From JAWKIW01 sp046331175 (GTDB taxonomy: Bacteria; Actinomycetota; Acidimicrobiia; Acidimicrobiales; Acidimicrobilacustridaceae), in contig JAXLRI010000011.1 of NCBI GenBank assembly GCA_046331175.1, forward strand, positions 98,070 through 162,069: a DNA stretch of 64,000 bases. The letters run 5' to 3'. Every line of letters begins with the position of its first letter. The stretch's first letter is position 1. Both the position numbers and the translations under genes were made by a program. Below the pieces are notes generated by a model. It saw nothing but the letters and a program-made list of their open reading frames with translations. It was not told the origin of the DNA and did not search any database. Positions 25,412 to 33,541 of this stretch are shown one piece after another.

Positions 25412-27298
25412 TCAGCCGGAGCGGAGGGCGGCGTAGGCCGGCTCGAGGCCGGCCTCGTCGAGGACCCGTCGACAGCTCGCCGGCCAGGTGGCAGGGTCGG
25501 TGTGGTTGTCACGCACCAGGTTGCGGGCGCCGCCATCGAGCAGGTCGCCGCCGTCGGCGCAGTTGTCGACCACGACGTTGTCGTGCACCGACGGCGCCCA
25601 CATGTGCAGCCAGCGGGGCGTGCCTCGCACCACGTTGTCGGCCACGGTGACGAAGGCGGTCCCCTCGTCGAGGAACAGCGCACCGCTGCGGTGGGGCTGG
25701 CGGTCGACCACGTTGCGCTCGATCACCGACCCGGGTTGCGGGCTCAGCGTGTAGATCGCCCCACCGTCCTGCAGCTCGGTGACCACGTCGGTGAGCCGGT
25801 TGCCGACCACGACGTTGCCCCGAGCGTACGAGTCGGTCCCCCACCCCCACCCCAGCGAGATGCCCGAGTAGGGCAGGTCCACCAGCTCGTCGTGGGCGAT
25901 GGTCGCGTTCGAGACGTAGGAAGCGAAGATCCCGACGCCGTCGGCGTGCTCGGCCCCGGCCCGCTCGACGAGGTCGTCGGCGACCTGGATGCGGTCGACC
26001 TGATCGGCCGGCGGCGGGTTCTGGGCGCCTTGGCGGACCTCGCCCACCTGGATCGCCGTGCTCGAGACGTCGACGAAGCGGTTGCCCACCACGGCCAGGT
26101 CCTGGGTCCCGGCGGCGGCGTCGAGGCCGACCCCGCCCAGGCGCTCGAACCGGTTGCCGGAGAGGCGGACGTGGTGGGCGTGGTCGATGCGCACGGCACC
26201 CGGCGTGCGCTCGAGGTCGAGGGGATCGGGGCCGGCCGTCGGCCCGCGGTGGAAGCCGGCCTGGCCCGGGACGTAGCCGGCCGGACCCGACGGCCCCGCC
26301 CAGCCGGTCTCGGCGAAGGTGATCCCCTCGATCCCGACGTCGTGGACGGGGGCGGCGGCCGTGCCGTGCAGCTCGAGCAGCGACTCGTCCACGCCGAGCA
26401 CCGCCGGGGTCGCCGTGGCGCCGGCCAGGTCCTCGCCGGGGCGGGGCAGGTAGGTGATCCGGTTGGCGACCCGATCGAGGTACCACTCCCCCGGCTCGTC
26501 GAGCAGCTCGGGGGCGTTCTCGATCCACGACACCTGGGTGAACGGGAACGAGGACGGGGCGGCGGACGCGGCGTTGCAGGGCTCGGCCAACGTGACCGAG
26601 CGGTCCTGGACCGACGCCACGGGGCAGCGGTACTGGCGCCACTCGGCCCGGCCGACCACCTCGAGGTCGGTCGGCACCTGCCAGCGCGCGATGCGGTCGT
26701 CGGGGGCGGTGAAGCCCGATGCCGTGCGGACCCAGCCCTTCGGGTCGAGCGGCCCCCGGGCCCGGGTGGCCCGCTGCCCGCCGACCCACAGCTGGCGGGA
26801 GGAGGTGCCCGGTGCGACGTCGGCCACGAACGCGCCCGGGTGGTCGGGCGACGACCGCCAACCGGTCACCGATCGGCCGCCGGTGAGCACCGGCCGCTCG
26901 CCGGGGGCGGCCCGGTAGACGACGCGATGGCCGTCTCGCCCGCTGTCAGCGGGACCGAGCGCGAGCGGCGCGCCGAGCGCGTACGACCCGCCGGCCAGCA
27001 CCACGGCGACATCGGTGGTCCACGGCGAGGGCCGGGCCCGCACCTGGTCGCGGGCCGTGAGCAGCGGGCACGGCGCCGCCACCGAGCAATCGGTGCCGGT
27101 GCCCGTCGGCGAGGCGTGCAGCTCGACGGCATCGGCGGCCAGCGGCGGCCACTCCTGGAACCAGGCGGCCACCTGCAGGCGGGTGCCCGCTCCGGGCACC
27201 TCCCGGGCCTCGGGCGCCGTGCGCCGGCCGACGACGAACCCGGCGACCAGGGCCACGACGACCACCAGCGCCCCGATCGCCAGCCCCCGCCACCGCAT
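25412..27298 (-). CDS. Secreted right-handed beta-helix protein
   Basis: A 628-residue protein with an N-terminal membrane anchor or signal (about 5-24) and a long parallel beta-helix. ARDQVRA (about 83) and VVLAGGSYALGAPLAL mark the start of such folds. Repeated NRF/NVV/NxI turns (LSGNRFERLGG, VVGNRFVDVSS, VVGNRLTDV, IERNVVDRQ, VADNVVRG, VRDNHTDP) mark the coils. The overall pattern resembles glycan-acting beta-helix proteins such as GH141-like or pectate-lyase-fold enzymes, but no catalytic residues can be assigned. A GAGCAT box lies 5 nt before the ATG. It is bracketed by arrays C and D of the palindromic repeat. Confidence 0.8.
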   Translation of the reverse strand: MRWRGLAIGALVVVVALVAGFVVGRRTAPEAREVPGAGTRLQVAAWFQEWPPLAADAVELHASPTGTGTDCSVAAPCPLLTARDQVRARPSPWTTDVAVVLAGGSYALGAPLALGPADSGRDGHRVVYRAAPGERPVLTGGRSVTGWRSSPDHPGAFVADVAPGTSSRQLWVGGQRATRARGPLDPKGWVRTASGFTAPDDRIARWQVPTDLEVVGRAEWRQYRCPVASVQDRSVTLAEPCNAASAAPSSFPFTQVSWIENAPELLDEPGEWYLDRVANRITYLPRPGEDLAGATATPAVLGVDESLLELHGTAAAPVHDVGIEGITFAETGWAGPSGPAGYVPGQAGFHRGPTAGPDPLDLERTPGAVRIDHAHHVRLSGNRFERLGGVGLDAAAGTQDLAVVGNRFVDVSSTAIQVGEVRQGAQNPPPADQVDRIQVADDLVERAGAEHADGVGIFASYVSNATIAHDELVDLPYSGISLGWGWGTDSYARGNVVVGNRLTDVVTELQDGGAIYTLSPQPGSVIERNVVDRQPHRSGALFLDEGTAFVTVADNVVRGTPRWLHMWAPSVHDNVVVDNCADGGDLLDGGARNLVRDNHTDPATWPASCRRVLDEAGLEPAYAALRSG

Positions 27299-27303
27299 GC
27301 CCC

Positions 27304-27309
27304 ATGCTC
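27304..27309 (-). promoter_or_regulatory. -10-like box GAGCAT
   Basis: GAGCAT on the minus strand ends 5 nt before the ATG at 27298. GANNNT is a weaker variant of the TANNNT box. Confidence 0.4.
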
Positions 27310-27366
27310 GCCGGGCCAGGTGAGGGGGTCAACCGCCGTCGACTGCGCTGCTCCTGCACCGAGGTT

Positions 27367-27619
27367 GATGACGATGCGTCCGGGGGCCGAACACGATGTC
27401 ATCACCCTCGAAGCGGCGACGCCGAAGCCCGCCAGCCTGATGACGATGCGTCCGGGGGCCGGACACGACGTCATCACCCTCACCGCGGCGACGCCGAAGC
27501 CCGCCAGCCTGATGTCGATGCGTCCGGGGGCCGAACACGATGTCATCACCCTCGTAGCGGCGACGCCGAAGCCCGCCAGGCTGATGACGATGCGTCCGGG
27601 GGCCGAACACGATGTCATC
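27367..27619. repeat. Palindromic repeat array D (four 72-bp units)
   Basis: Copies at 27367-27403, 27439-27475, 27511-27547 and 27583-27619 share the period and 35-bp spacer of array A. The third has GATGTC at its left end, weakening the outer stem. The array fills most of the 356-nt gap between the beta-helix start and the monooxygenase stop; I see no gene there. Confidence 0.95.
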
Positions 27620-27654
27620 ACCCTCGAAGCGGCTCGCCGGCGATCCGCGACCGG

Positions 27655-29640
27655 CTAGCGCCAGGCGTAGTCGTCGGGGTTCGGGGTGCGGGTGCGCTGC
27701 CAGTACTCGAGCAGGGTGAACGGCCAGTTCTGGGCCGAGCGGCCGTGCTCGTTTCGGTACCAGCTGTTCACCGTGGCCACGCCCCACGCCATGTCGCGGT
27801 TGCCGGCGTCGACCTCGGCGTTGAAGGCGTCGTGGACGTCGGGCCGCACGTCGAGCGAGCGATGGCCACCGGCGGTGAGCAGCTCGAGCAGCCCGCACAG
27901 GTAGCGGACCTCGCACTCGCTGAAGAAGATGATCGACCCGTTGATGACGATGTTGGTGTTGGGCCCGTAGAGCAGGAACAGGTTGGGGAAGCCGGGCACG
28001 GTCACGCCGAGGTAGGCGCGAGCGTCGCCGCCCCACCGCTCGTGCAGGTCGACGCCGTCACGTCCCACCACCTGCATCGGGGTGAGGAAGCGCGACGCCT
28101 CGAAGCCGGTGCCGTAGACGATCACGTCGACCTCGTGCACGGTGCCGTCGACGGTGCGCACCCCGGTCTCGGTGATCTCGGCGATGCCGTCGGTGACGAG
28201 GTGCACGTCGTCCCGCTTGAGGGTGCGGGCCCACACGCCGTTGTCGCGGATCACCCGCTTCGAGGCGACCGGGTAGTGCGGTGTGACGGCGGCCAGCAGC
28301 TCGGGGTCGTCGCCGAGCTGCTCGCGCAAGTAGCCGGTGAGGAACTCGCGCAGCATGTCGTTGAACGGGCCGACGGCCTCGTCCTTGGGCTCCCAGTCGG
28401 GGTCGACCCGCACCAGCGGCAGCATCCCCTCGGCGTTGCGCCAGAACAGCCAGAACCGGTACCAGTGCGCGTACCCCGGCACGTGGCGGAACAGCCACCG
28501 CTGCTCGACGCTGACCACATCGTGGTAGTCCTCGGTGGGGATGAGCCAGGCGGGCGTGCGCTGGAACACGGTGAGGTCGGCCACTCGGTCGGCGATGGCC
28601 GGGATGAGCTGCATGGCGCTGGCGCCGGTGCCGATGACCGCCACCCGCTGGCCGGTGATGTCGACCGAATGGTCCCAGCGGGCCGAGTGGAACGCCGGCC
28701 CGGCGAAGGTGTCCATGCCGGCGATGTCGGGCAGCTTGGGTCGGTTCAGCTGGCCGACCGCGCTCACCACGGTCTCGGCCTCGACCACGCCGTCGTGGCC
28801 GTCGCGGTCGCGGGTGGCCACCACCCACACCGAGCGATCCTCGTCCCACCGCATCGACGTGACCTCGACGCCGAACCGGATGCGGTCGCGCACGCCCATC
28901 TGGTCGGCGGCGTCGCGGAAGTAGTCGAGCAGCACGTCCTGGGTGGAGAAGTGCTGCGGCCAGTCGTCACGCTGCAGGAACGAGTAGCTGTAGAACTGGT
29001 TGGGCACGTCGACGCGGCAGCCGGGATAGGTGTTCTCCAGCCACGTGCCGCCCACGTCGCCGTCCTTCTCGAGGACGGTCACGTCGCAGCCGGCCTGGTC
29101 GAGGCGGTAGGCCGCCAGCAGCCCCGACATGCCGGCGCCGATCACGACGGCGCGCAGCGTGCGACCCGGCGCGACCGTGTCGACGGTCCAGGTGGGGGCC
29201 CGCAGGTCGTGCCCCTCGATGTCGAGCTCCTCGCGGAACAGGTCGACGTAGCCCTCCATCGGCGCGCCGCCGACGACGTGGTCGAGCAGGCGACGCAGCG
29301 CGTGCTCGTCGGGGGCCGGGGCCGGGCGACCACCGCCGTCGCGGAACGCCACCAAGGCGTCGAGGGCGAGGCGGCGGGCCTCGGCCAGCTGGGCCTCGGG
29401 CACCTCGGCGCCGGGCAGCATCGACAGGATCGGGTCGACCCGCAGGTCGTCGCGCAGCAGCGAGAGGTCGCCGGCCAGGGCGGCCATGGCCGGCAGCAGC
29501 GCCGCCGGCTCGGCCTGCTCCAGCACCCGGGTCAGCCACGCCTCGGACGCCTCGGCCAGCGAGGCCGGGACGTCGGCCGAACCTGGCGGGTCGGAGTCGT
29601 CGGTGGCCGCGCCGGTCTGCTCGCTCTTGTTGATCCCCAC
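27655..29640 (-). CDS. Baeyer-Villiger-type flavin monooxygenase with N-terminal extension
   Basis: A 661-residue class B flavoprotein. About 160 N-terminal residues precede the FAD Rossmann motif GAGMSG (168-173), as in 4-hydroxyacetophenone monooxygenase-type enzymes. The Baeyer-Villiger fingerprint FAGPAFHSARWDHS (312-325) and the NADPH motif GTGASA (334-339) are intact. Such enzymes insert oxygen next to a ketone using NADPH and oxygen; the true substrate is unknown. The GTG at 29640 is supported by TAACTT 6 nt upstream. A 12-bp palindrome sits near the -35 position, suggesting repression. It is not closely similar to the other two monooxygenases of the window. Confidence 0.9.
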   Translation of the reverse strand: MGINKSEQTGAATDDSDPPGSADVPASLAEASEAWLTRVLEQAEPAALLPAMAALAGDLSLLRDDLRVDPILSMLPGAEVPEAQLAEARRLALDALVAFRDGGGRPAPAPDEHALRRLLDHVVGGAPMEGYVDLFREELDIEGHDLRAPTWTVDTVAPGRTLRAVVIGAGMSGLLAAYRLDQAGCDVTVLEKDGDVGGTWLENTYPGCRVDVPNQFYSYSFLQRDDWPQHFSTQDVLLDYFRDAADQMGVRDRIRFGVEVTSMRWDEDRSVWVVATRDRDGHDGVVEAETVVSAVGQLNRPKLPDIAGMDTFAGPAFHSARWDHSVDITGQRVAVIGTGASAMQLIPAIADRVADLTVFQRTPAWLIPTEDYHDVVSVEQRWLFRHVPGYAHWYRFWLFWRNAEGMLPLVRVDPDWEPKDEAVGPFNDMLREFLTGYLREQLGDDPELLAAVTPHYPVASKRVIRDNGVWARTLKRDDVHLVTDGIAEITETGVRTVDGTVHEVDVIVYGTGFEASRFLTPMQVVGRDGVDLHERWGGDARAYLGVTVPGFPNLFLLYGPNTNIVINGSIIFFSECEVRYLCGLLELLTAGGHRSLDVRPDVHDAFNAEVDAGNRDMAWGVATVNSWYRNEHGRSAQNWPFTLLEYWQRTRTPNPDDYAWR

Positions 29641-29646
29641 GTCAAC

Positions 29647-29652
29647 AAGTTA
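29647..29652 (-). promoter_or_regulatory. -10 box TAACTT, leaderless promoter
   Basis: TAACTT on the minus strand ends 6 nt before the GTG at 29640. Confidence 0.6.
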
Positions 29653-29662
29653 GGCCCGCCGT

Positions 29663-29674
29663 CGCAGATCTGCG
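29663..29674. promoter_or_regulatory. Palindrome CGCAGATCTGCG near the monooxygenase -35
   Basis: A perfect 12-bp palindrome lies 10 nt upstream of the -10 box of the monooxygenase gene, where a repressor would block polymerase. Confidence 0.35.
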
Positions 29675-29761
29675 CCCTCTCGGGCCCGGATCGTCGATCG
29701 CGCCGACGGCGAGACGTGCGAGGGCCGGCCGCGCCACGGGACCGAGGCGACGAGCGGACGC

Positions 29762-31327
29762 TCAGCCGGGCATGGAGACGACCGAGGTGACCAGGTCGTC
29801 GATGGCGGCCTCGGCGTTGCGGTTCAGCGCGGGCCCGTTGACGATGATCGAGAACACGCCCGACCGGCCGCCGACGGTGGTGAGGTAACCCGAAAGCGAG
29901 CGGCTCACGGCCAGCGTGCCACCCTTGGCCCGCACCCGGCCGGCGGTCGGGGCGTCGGCCAGCCGACCGCCGAGCACGCCCGGCGCGCCGGCCACCGGCA
30001 GGTGCCCCACGTAGGTCGACCCCCACGGCGACAGCGCGGCGGCCTGCAGCATCCGTCGCAGGTCGCGGGCCGAGTGCTCGTTCCCGTAGCTGAGCCCCGA
30101 CCCGTCCACGGACACCCCCGCCTGCGGGCCGCACAGCAGGTCGGTCACCCGGGCGATCGCCGCCAGCCCGGCGGCCGTCGTGCCCGGCACGCCGCCGGCC
30201 CGGGCGCCGATCTCCTTGGTGAGCAGCTCGGCGATGAGGTTGTCGCTGTGGAGCAGCAGCTCGGTGACCAGCTCGGAGATCGTCGGCGAGTCGATGCGGG
30301 CCAGGCGGGTGCCACCGGCGGCGGGCACCGAGCCGTGGCGCACCCCGCCCGCCACCGGGACGGCCCGGGCGGTGAGGGCGAACCCGAGCACCTCGCCCAG
30401 GCGCTGGGCCGGATCGGCCAGCACCGCCGGGTCGTCCTTGGCGTACATGTTGTGGTCGGCGCTGAGGGCGCTGAGCGGGCCGACGGAGTGGACCCAATCG
30501 GCCGGCCAGCCGGCGATCGACCGGACGTCGTCGTACCGGCTGTCGTCGACGAGGATCGACCCCTCGACCCCGGTGATGCCCGCCGCCTGCACCTGGCCGG
30601 CCAACGCGTCGACCGACGAGAACCCGTTGAGCGTGAGCCACGGGTCGCCGCCGCCGACCAGCACCAGGTCGCCCCGGACGACACCGTCGACGATCGGGCC
30701 GGTGGCCACCACATCGGTGTGCAGGCGCTCGTTCGGATCGAGCAGCGTGAGCGCACCGACGGCTGTGTAGAGCTTCTGGTTCGAGGCGGGGATCAGGGCG
30801 GTGTCGGGGTTCTCGGCCACGACCTCGCCCCAGCCGTCGACCCAGATCGACACCGACACGGTGGCCCCGGCCAGCCGCTCGTCGGTGCGCAGCGAGGACA
30901 GGAGGGACTCGGGCGTCGGCGTGGTGGTCGTGGTGGTCGACGGTGCGGTCGGGGCCGGAGCCGTCGGCGGCGCGCCGGGCGTGGAGGGACGGGTGGTGGT
31001 GGGCGCGGTCGCCGGCGGAACGGTCGGGCGGGGCGCGCTGGGCAGCAGGCCCTGGCGGGCCGAGGCGGGGCAGCCGCCGGACGTGGCCCGCAACCCGGGG
31101 GGCGGCGTCGTGGTGGTGGGCACGAACGCCGTGGTCGAGGTGGTCGAGGCCGGACCCGTAGCCCCGTCGGCACCGGGTGCCGCGGCCCCGTCACCCGAGC
31201 CGGCCACGGCGCCGGGCGCGACCGAACCCGACGTCGGCAGGTCGGCGGCCTGGGACTGGGTGCACGCCACCACCAGCCCCAGCGCGGCGACGACGGCGGC
31301 CACGCGGGCGGACGGGACGATGCGCAT
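29762..31327 (-). CDS. D-alanyl-D-alanine carboxypeptidase lipoprotein (PBP4 / S13 family)
   Basis: A 521-residue exported lipoprotein. The lipobox LVVAC places the lipidated Cys at 22. A Thr/Pro linker of about 115 residues leads to the S13 penicillin-binding domain. The three catalytic motifs are present: SNQK (Ser182, Lys185), SDN (361-363) and KGGT (468-471). These enzymes trim or cleave D-Ala cross-links in peptidoglycan at the outer face of the membrane. Lipid anchoring is less usual for the family, in which many members are soluble or only signal-anchored. The start is supported by TAGCAT 9 nt before the ATG. It stands alone, divergent from the LLM oxidoreductase gene. Confidence 0.92.
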   Translation of the reverse strand: MRIVPSARVAAVVAALGLVVACTQSQAADLPTSGSVAPGAVAGSGDGAAAPGADGATGPASTTSTTAFVPTTTTPPPGLRATSGGCPASARQGLLPSAPRPTVPPATAPTTTRPSTPGAPPTAPAPTAPSTTTTTTPTPESLLSSLRTDERLAGATVSVSIWVDGWGEVVAENPDTALIPASNQKLYTAVGALTLLDPNERLHTDVVATGPIVDGVVRGDLVLVGGGDPWLTLNGFSSVDALAGQVQAAGITGVEGSILVDDSRYDDVRSIAGWPADWVHSVGPLSALSADHNMYAKDDPAVLADPAQRLGEVLGFALTARAVPVAGGVRHGSVPAAGGTRLARIDSPTISELVTELLLHSDNLIAELLTKEIGARAGGVPGTTAAGLAAIARVTDLLCGPQAGVSVDGSGLSYGNEHSARDLRRMLQAAALSPWGSTYVGHLPVAGAPGVLGGRLADAPTAGRVRAKGGTLAVSRSLSGYLTTVGGRSGVFSIIVNGPALNRNAEAAIDDLVTSVVSMPG

Positions 31328-31336
31328 CGGAGGTCG

Positions 31337-31342
31337 ATGCTA
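31337..31342 (-). promoter_or_regulatory. -10 box TAGCAT, leaderless promoter
   Basis: TAGCAT on the minus strand ends 9 nt before the ATG at 31327, the longest gap of the set. Confidence 0.5.
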
Positions 31343-31439
31343 CGGGAGCCCACCCCGTCACCGCGGGCGACGCGCCCGACGTCGGTGGGACCGGTCGGAC
31401 GCGACCTCACCCACCCCTCGTCGCTGCGGCCGACCGTGC

Positions 31440-31445
31440 GAGGAT
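31440..31445 (+). promoter_or_regulatory. GAGGAT: -10-like box or Shine-Dalgarno
   Basis: GAGGAT ends 5 nt before the ATG at 31451. GAGG is also a fair Shine-Dalgarno sequence 7 nt from the start, so the site is ambiguous. Confidence 0.35.
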
Positions 31446-31450
31446 GCGCC

Positions 31451-32491
31451 ATGCACGTCGACGCGCTCGTCCACGCCGGTCCGCTGCGGAAGGTCCAGGA
31501 GCTGGCGTCGGCCGCCGACGCCCAGGGGTTCGCCGGGCTGGTGCTCACCGAGGCCGGCCGCACCGCCTACCTGTCGACCGCGGCGGCCGCCCTCGCCGCG
31601 CCCGGTTTGAGCCTCGCCACCGGTGTGGCGGTGGCCTTCCCGCGCAGCCCGATGATCACCGCGTCCAACGCATGGGAGCTGGCCGACGTCACCGACGGCC
31701 GCTTCCGCCTCGGCCTCGGCACCCAGGTGCGCGCCCACGTCGAGCGCCGCTACGGGTCCGACTTCGATCCCCCCGGCCCCCGACTGCGCGAGTACGTGCT
31801 GGCCCTGCGGGCCATCTTCCGAGCCTTCCGCGGCGAGGAGAAGCTGGCCTTCGACGGCGAGTTCTGGCAGCTGTCGCTGCTGCCCCGCGAGTGGTCGCCC
31901 GGCCCCATCGACGCCGCCGATCCGCCGATCGACATCGCCGCAGTGAACCCGTGGATGCTGCGCATGGCCGGCGAGGTGGCCGACGGCGTGCACGTCCACC
32001 CGCTCAACACGCCCACCTACCTGCGCGAGACCGTGCTGCCCTCGCTGGCCGAGGGCGCCGCCACGGCCGGGCGCGACGCCGGCGCGCTGGCCACCATCGT
32101 CCCGTGCTTCACCGTCGCCGGCGACACCGAGGAGGAGCGCTCGCCGTGGCGCGAGTGGGCCCGCATGCAGGTCGCCTTCTACGGGTCGACGCCGAACTAC
32201 GCGTTCATCTTCGAGCAGGTCGGCGCCGAGGGCACCACCGCCCGACTGCGCGAGAAGCAGAAGGCCGGCGACCTGGCCGGCATGGCCGCGGTGATCGACG
32301 ACGAGCTGCTCGCCCACTTCGTCGTCGAGGGCACGTGGGACGGCCTCGGCGACGCCATCGTCGACCGCTACCAGGGCCTCGCCGACCGGGTCGTCCTCTA
32401 CTTCGCCGGCACGGCGTGGCAGCGCGACCCGTCGACCCTCGAGCGCTTCGGCGAGGTCGCGAGAGCCGTCCACGGCGCCACCGGCGCCTGA
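31451..32491 (+). CDS. LLM-class F420-dependent oxidoreductase
   Basis: A 346-residue luciferase-like TIM-barrel protein. SAADAQGFAGLVLTEAG, LATGVAVAFPRSPMITASNAWELADVTDGRFRLGLGTQV and the HVERRYG segment are typical of the actinobacterial LLM family that uses F420 (TIGR03617-like). IDIAAVNPWMLRMAGEVADGVHVHPL gives the C-terminal half of the barrel. The reaction is a hydride transfer to an unknown organic substrate. It is followed after 43 nt by an MBL-fold gene with its own promoter. The start was chosen at the ATG after GAGGAT; a very long upstream in-frame opening is antisense to the carboxypeptidase gene. Confidence 0.88.
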   Translation: MHVDALVHAGPLRKVQELASAADAQGFAGLVLTEAGRTAYLSTAAAALAAPGLSLATGVAVAFPRSPMITASNAWELADVTDGRFRLGLGTQVRAHVERRYGSDFDPPGPRLREYVLALRAIFRAFRGEEKLAFDGEFWQLSLLPREWSPGPIDAADPPIDIAAVNPWMLRMAGEVADGVHVHPLNTPTYLRETVLPSLAEGAATAGRDAGALATIVPCFTVAGDTEEERSPWREWARMQVAFYGSTPNYAFIFEQVGAEGTTARLREKQKAGDLAGMAAVIDDELLAHFVVEGTWDGLGDAIVDRYQGLADRVVLYFAGTAWQRDPSTLERFGEVARAVHGATGA

Positions 32492-32499
32492 CGTCTTCG

Positions 32500-32528
32500 T
32501 TGACAGGTCGTCGGAGCCGTGGGACAAC
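32500..32528 (+). promoter_or_regulatory. Promoter TTGACA-17-GACAAC before the MBL gene
   Basis: A perfect -35 TTGACA (32500-32505) is followed after 17 bp by GACAAC (32523-32528), which ends 6 nt before the ATG at 32535. The spacing is ideal, although the -10 deviates from TANNNT. Confidence 0.5.
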
Positions 32529-32534
32529 GGCCCG

Positions 32535-33260
32535 ATGACCGACGACGCGACCCACGTCGACGAGGTGGCCGACGGCGTGTTCCGCCTGTCGACCTTCGTC
32601 GAGGCCAGCGGCCTGACCTTCTGCCAGTACCTGCTCCGCGCCGAGCAGCCCCTGCTGTTCCACACCGGCCACCGGGCCCTGTTCGGCCAGGTCCGCGATG
32701 CGGTCGAGACCGTCCTGCCGGCGTCGAGCCTGCGCTGGGTCGGCTTCGGCCACCTCGAGGCCGACGAGTCCGGCTCGATGAACGAGTGGCTGGCCGTCGC
32801 CCCCGAGGCCGAGGTGCTGGCGGGGTTCACCGGTGGCCTGGTCAACGTGATGGACCTCGCCGACCGGCCACCCCACCTGGTGGGCGACGGCGACGTGATC
32901 GACCTCGGCGGCCTGCGGGTGCGCCACCTCGACACGCCGCACGTCCCCCACGGCTGGGACGCCCGCGTGCTGTACGAGGAGGAGACCGGCACGCTGCTCT
33001 GCGGCGACCTGTTCACGGCCACCGGCGCCGTCGCCCCGACCACCACCGACGACCTGGTCGAGCCGGCCCTGGCCGCCGAGGACCTGTTCGGGGCCACCTG
33101 CCTGACCGCCGCCACCGGCCCGACCATCCGCCGCCTGGCCGACCTCGAGCCCACCACGTTGGCCCCGATGCACGCGCCCGCCACCTCGACGGGCACGGTC
33201 GACGCGCTGCGCGCGCTCGCCGACGCCTACGACCAGCGGGTCGCCGCCGCTGCGGGCTGA
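32535..33260 (+). CDS. Diiron-type MBL-fold protein (ODP / flavodiiron-like)
   Basis: A 241-residue metallo-beta-lactamase-fold protein. In place of the zinc motif HxHxDH it has HLEAD (His73, Glu75, Asp77), followed by His136 or His139, Asp158 in CGDLF and His213. This HxExD set is the diiron ligand pattern of flavodiiron and oxygen-binding ODP proteins. No flavodoxin or rubredoxin domain is attached, as in stand-alone ODP. A role in sensing or reducing oxygen or NO is inferred. It lies behind an LLM oxidoreductase gene, although F420 as electron source is only a guess. Confidence 0.82.
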   Translation: MTDDATHVDEVADGVFRLSTFVEASGLTFCQYLLRAEQPLLFHTGHRALFGQVRDAVETVLPASSLRWVGFGHLEADESGSMNEWLAVAPEAEVLAGFTGGLVNVMDLADRPPHLVGDGDVIDLGGLRVRHLDTPHVPHGWDARVLYEEETGTLLCGDLFTATGAVAPTTTDDLVEPALAAEDLFGATCLTAATGPTIRRLADLEPTTLAPMHAPATSTGTVDALRALADAYDQRVAAAAG

Positions 33261-33296
33261 CCGTCGGGCATCGCCCCGGCCGAAGCCCGCCAACCT

Positions 33297-33477
33297 GATG
33301 ACGACGCGTCCGGCCCCCGGACACGATGTCATCACCCTCGAGGCGGCGACGCCGAAGCCCACCAACCTGATGACGACGCGTCCGGCCCCCGGACACGATG
33401 TCATCACCCTCGCAGCGGCGACACCGAAGCCCACCAACCTGATGACGACGCGTCCGGCCCCCGGACACGATGTCATC
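33297..33477. repeat. Palindromic repeat array E (three 72-bp units, variant centre)
   Basis: Copies at 33297-33333, 33369-33405 and 33441-33477 share the arms and spacer of the other arrays, but the centre is CCC instead of GGG and the left arm reads GATGACGACGCGTCCGG. All three are identical. The array lies between convergent genes. Confidence 0.95.
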
Positions 33478-33541
33478 ACCCTCGGAGCGGGCGGCGGCGA
33501 GAGGCGGGCGGCGGCGAGGAGACCCCGCCTGCCCCCGCTGA

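Noticed and set aside
22690..27658. Long open frames through the palindrome arrays encoding a 24-residue repeated peptide
   Set aside because: The period of 72 is a multiple of three and the sequence is very GC-rich, so frames stay open by chance on both strands. The frames run antisense into clear genes and have no start signals.
22689..33477. CRISPR-like geometry: 37-bp repeats alternating with 35-bp spacers
   Set aside because: The spacers are nearly identical to one another, arrays have only one to four units, and there are no cas genes. A CRISPR array would have unique spacers.
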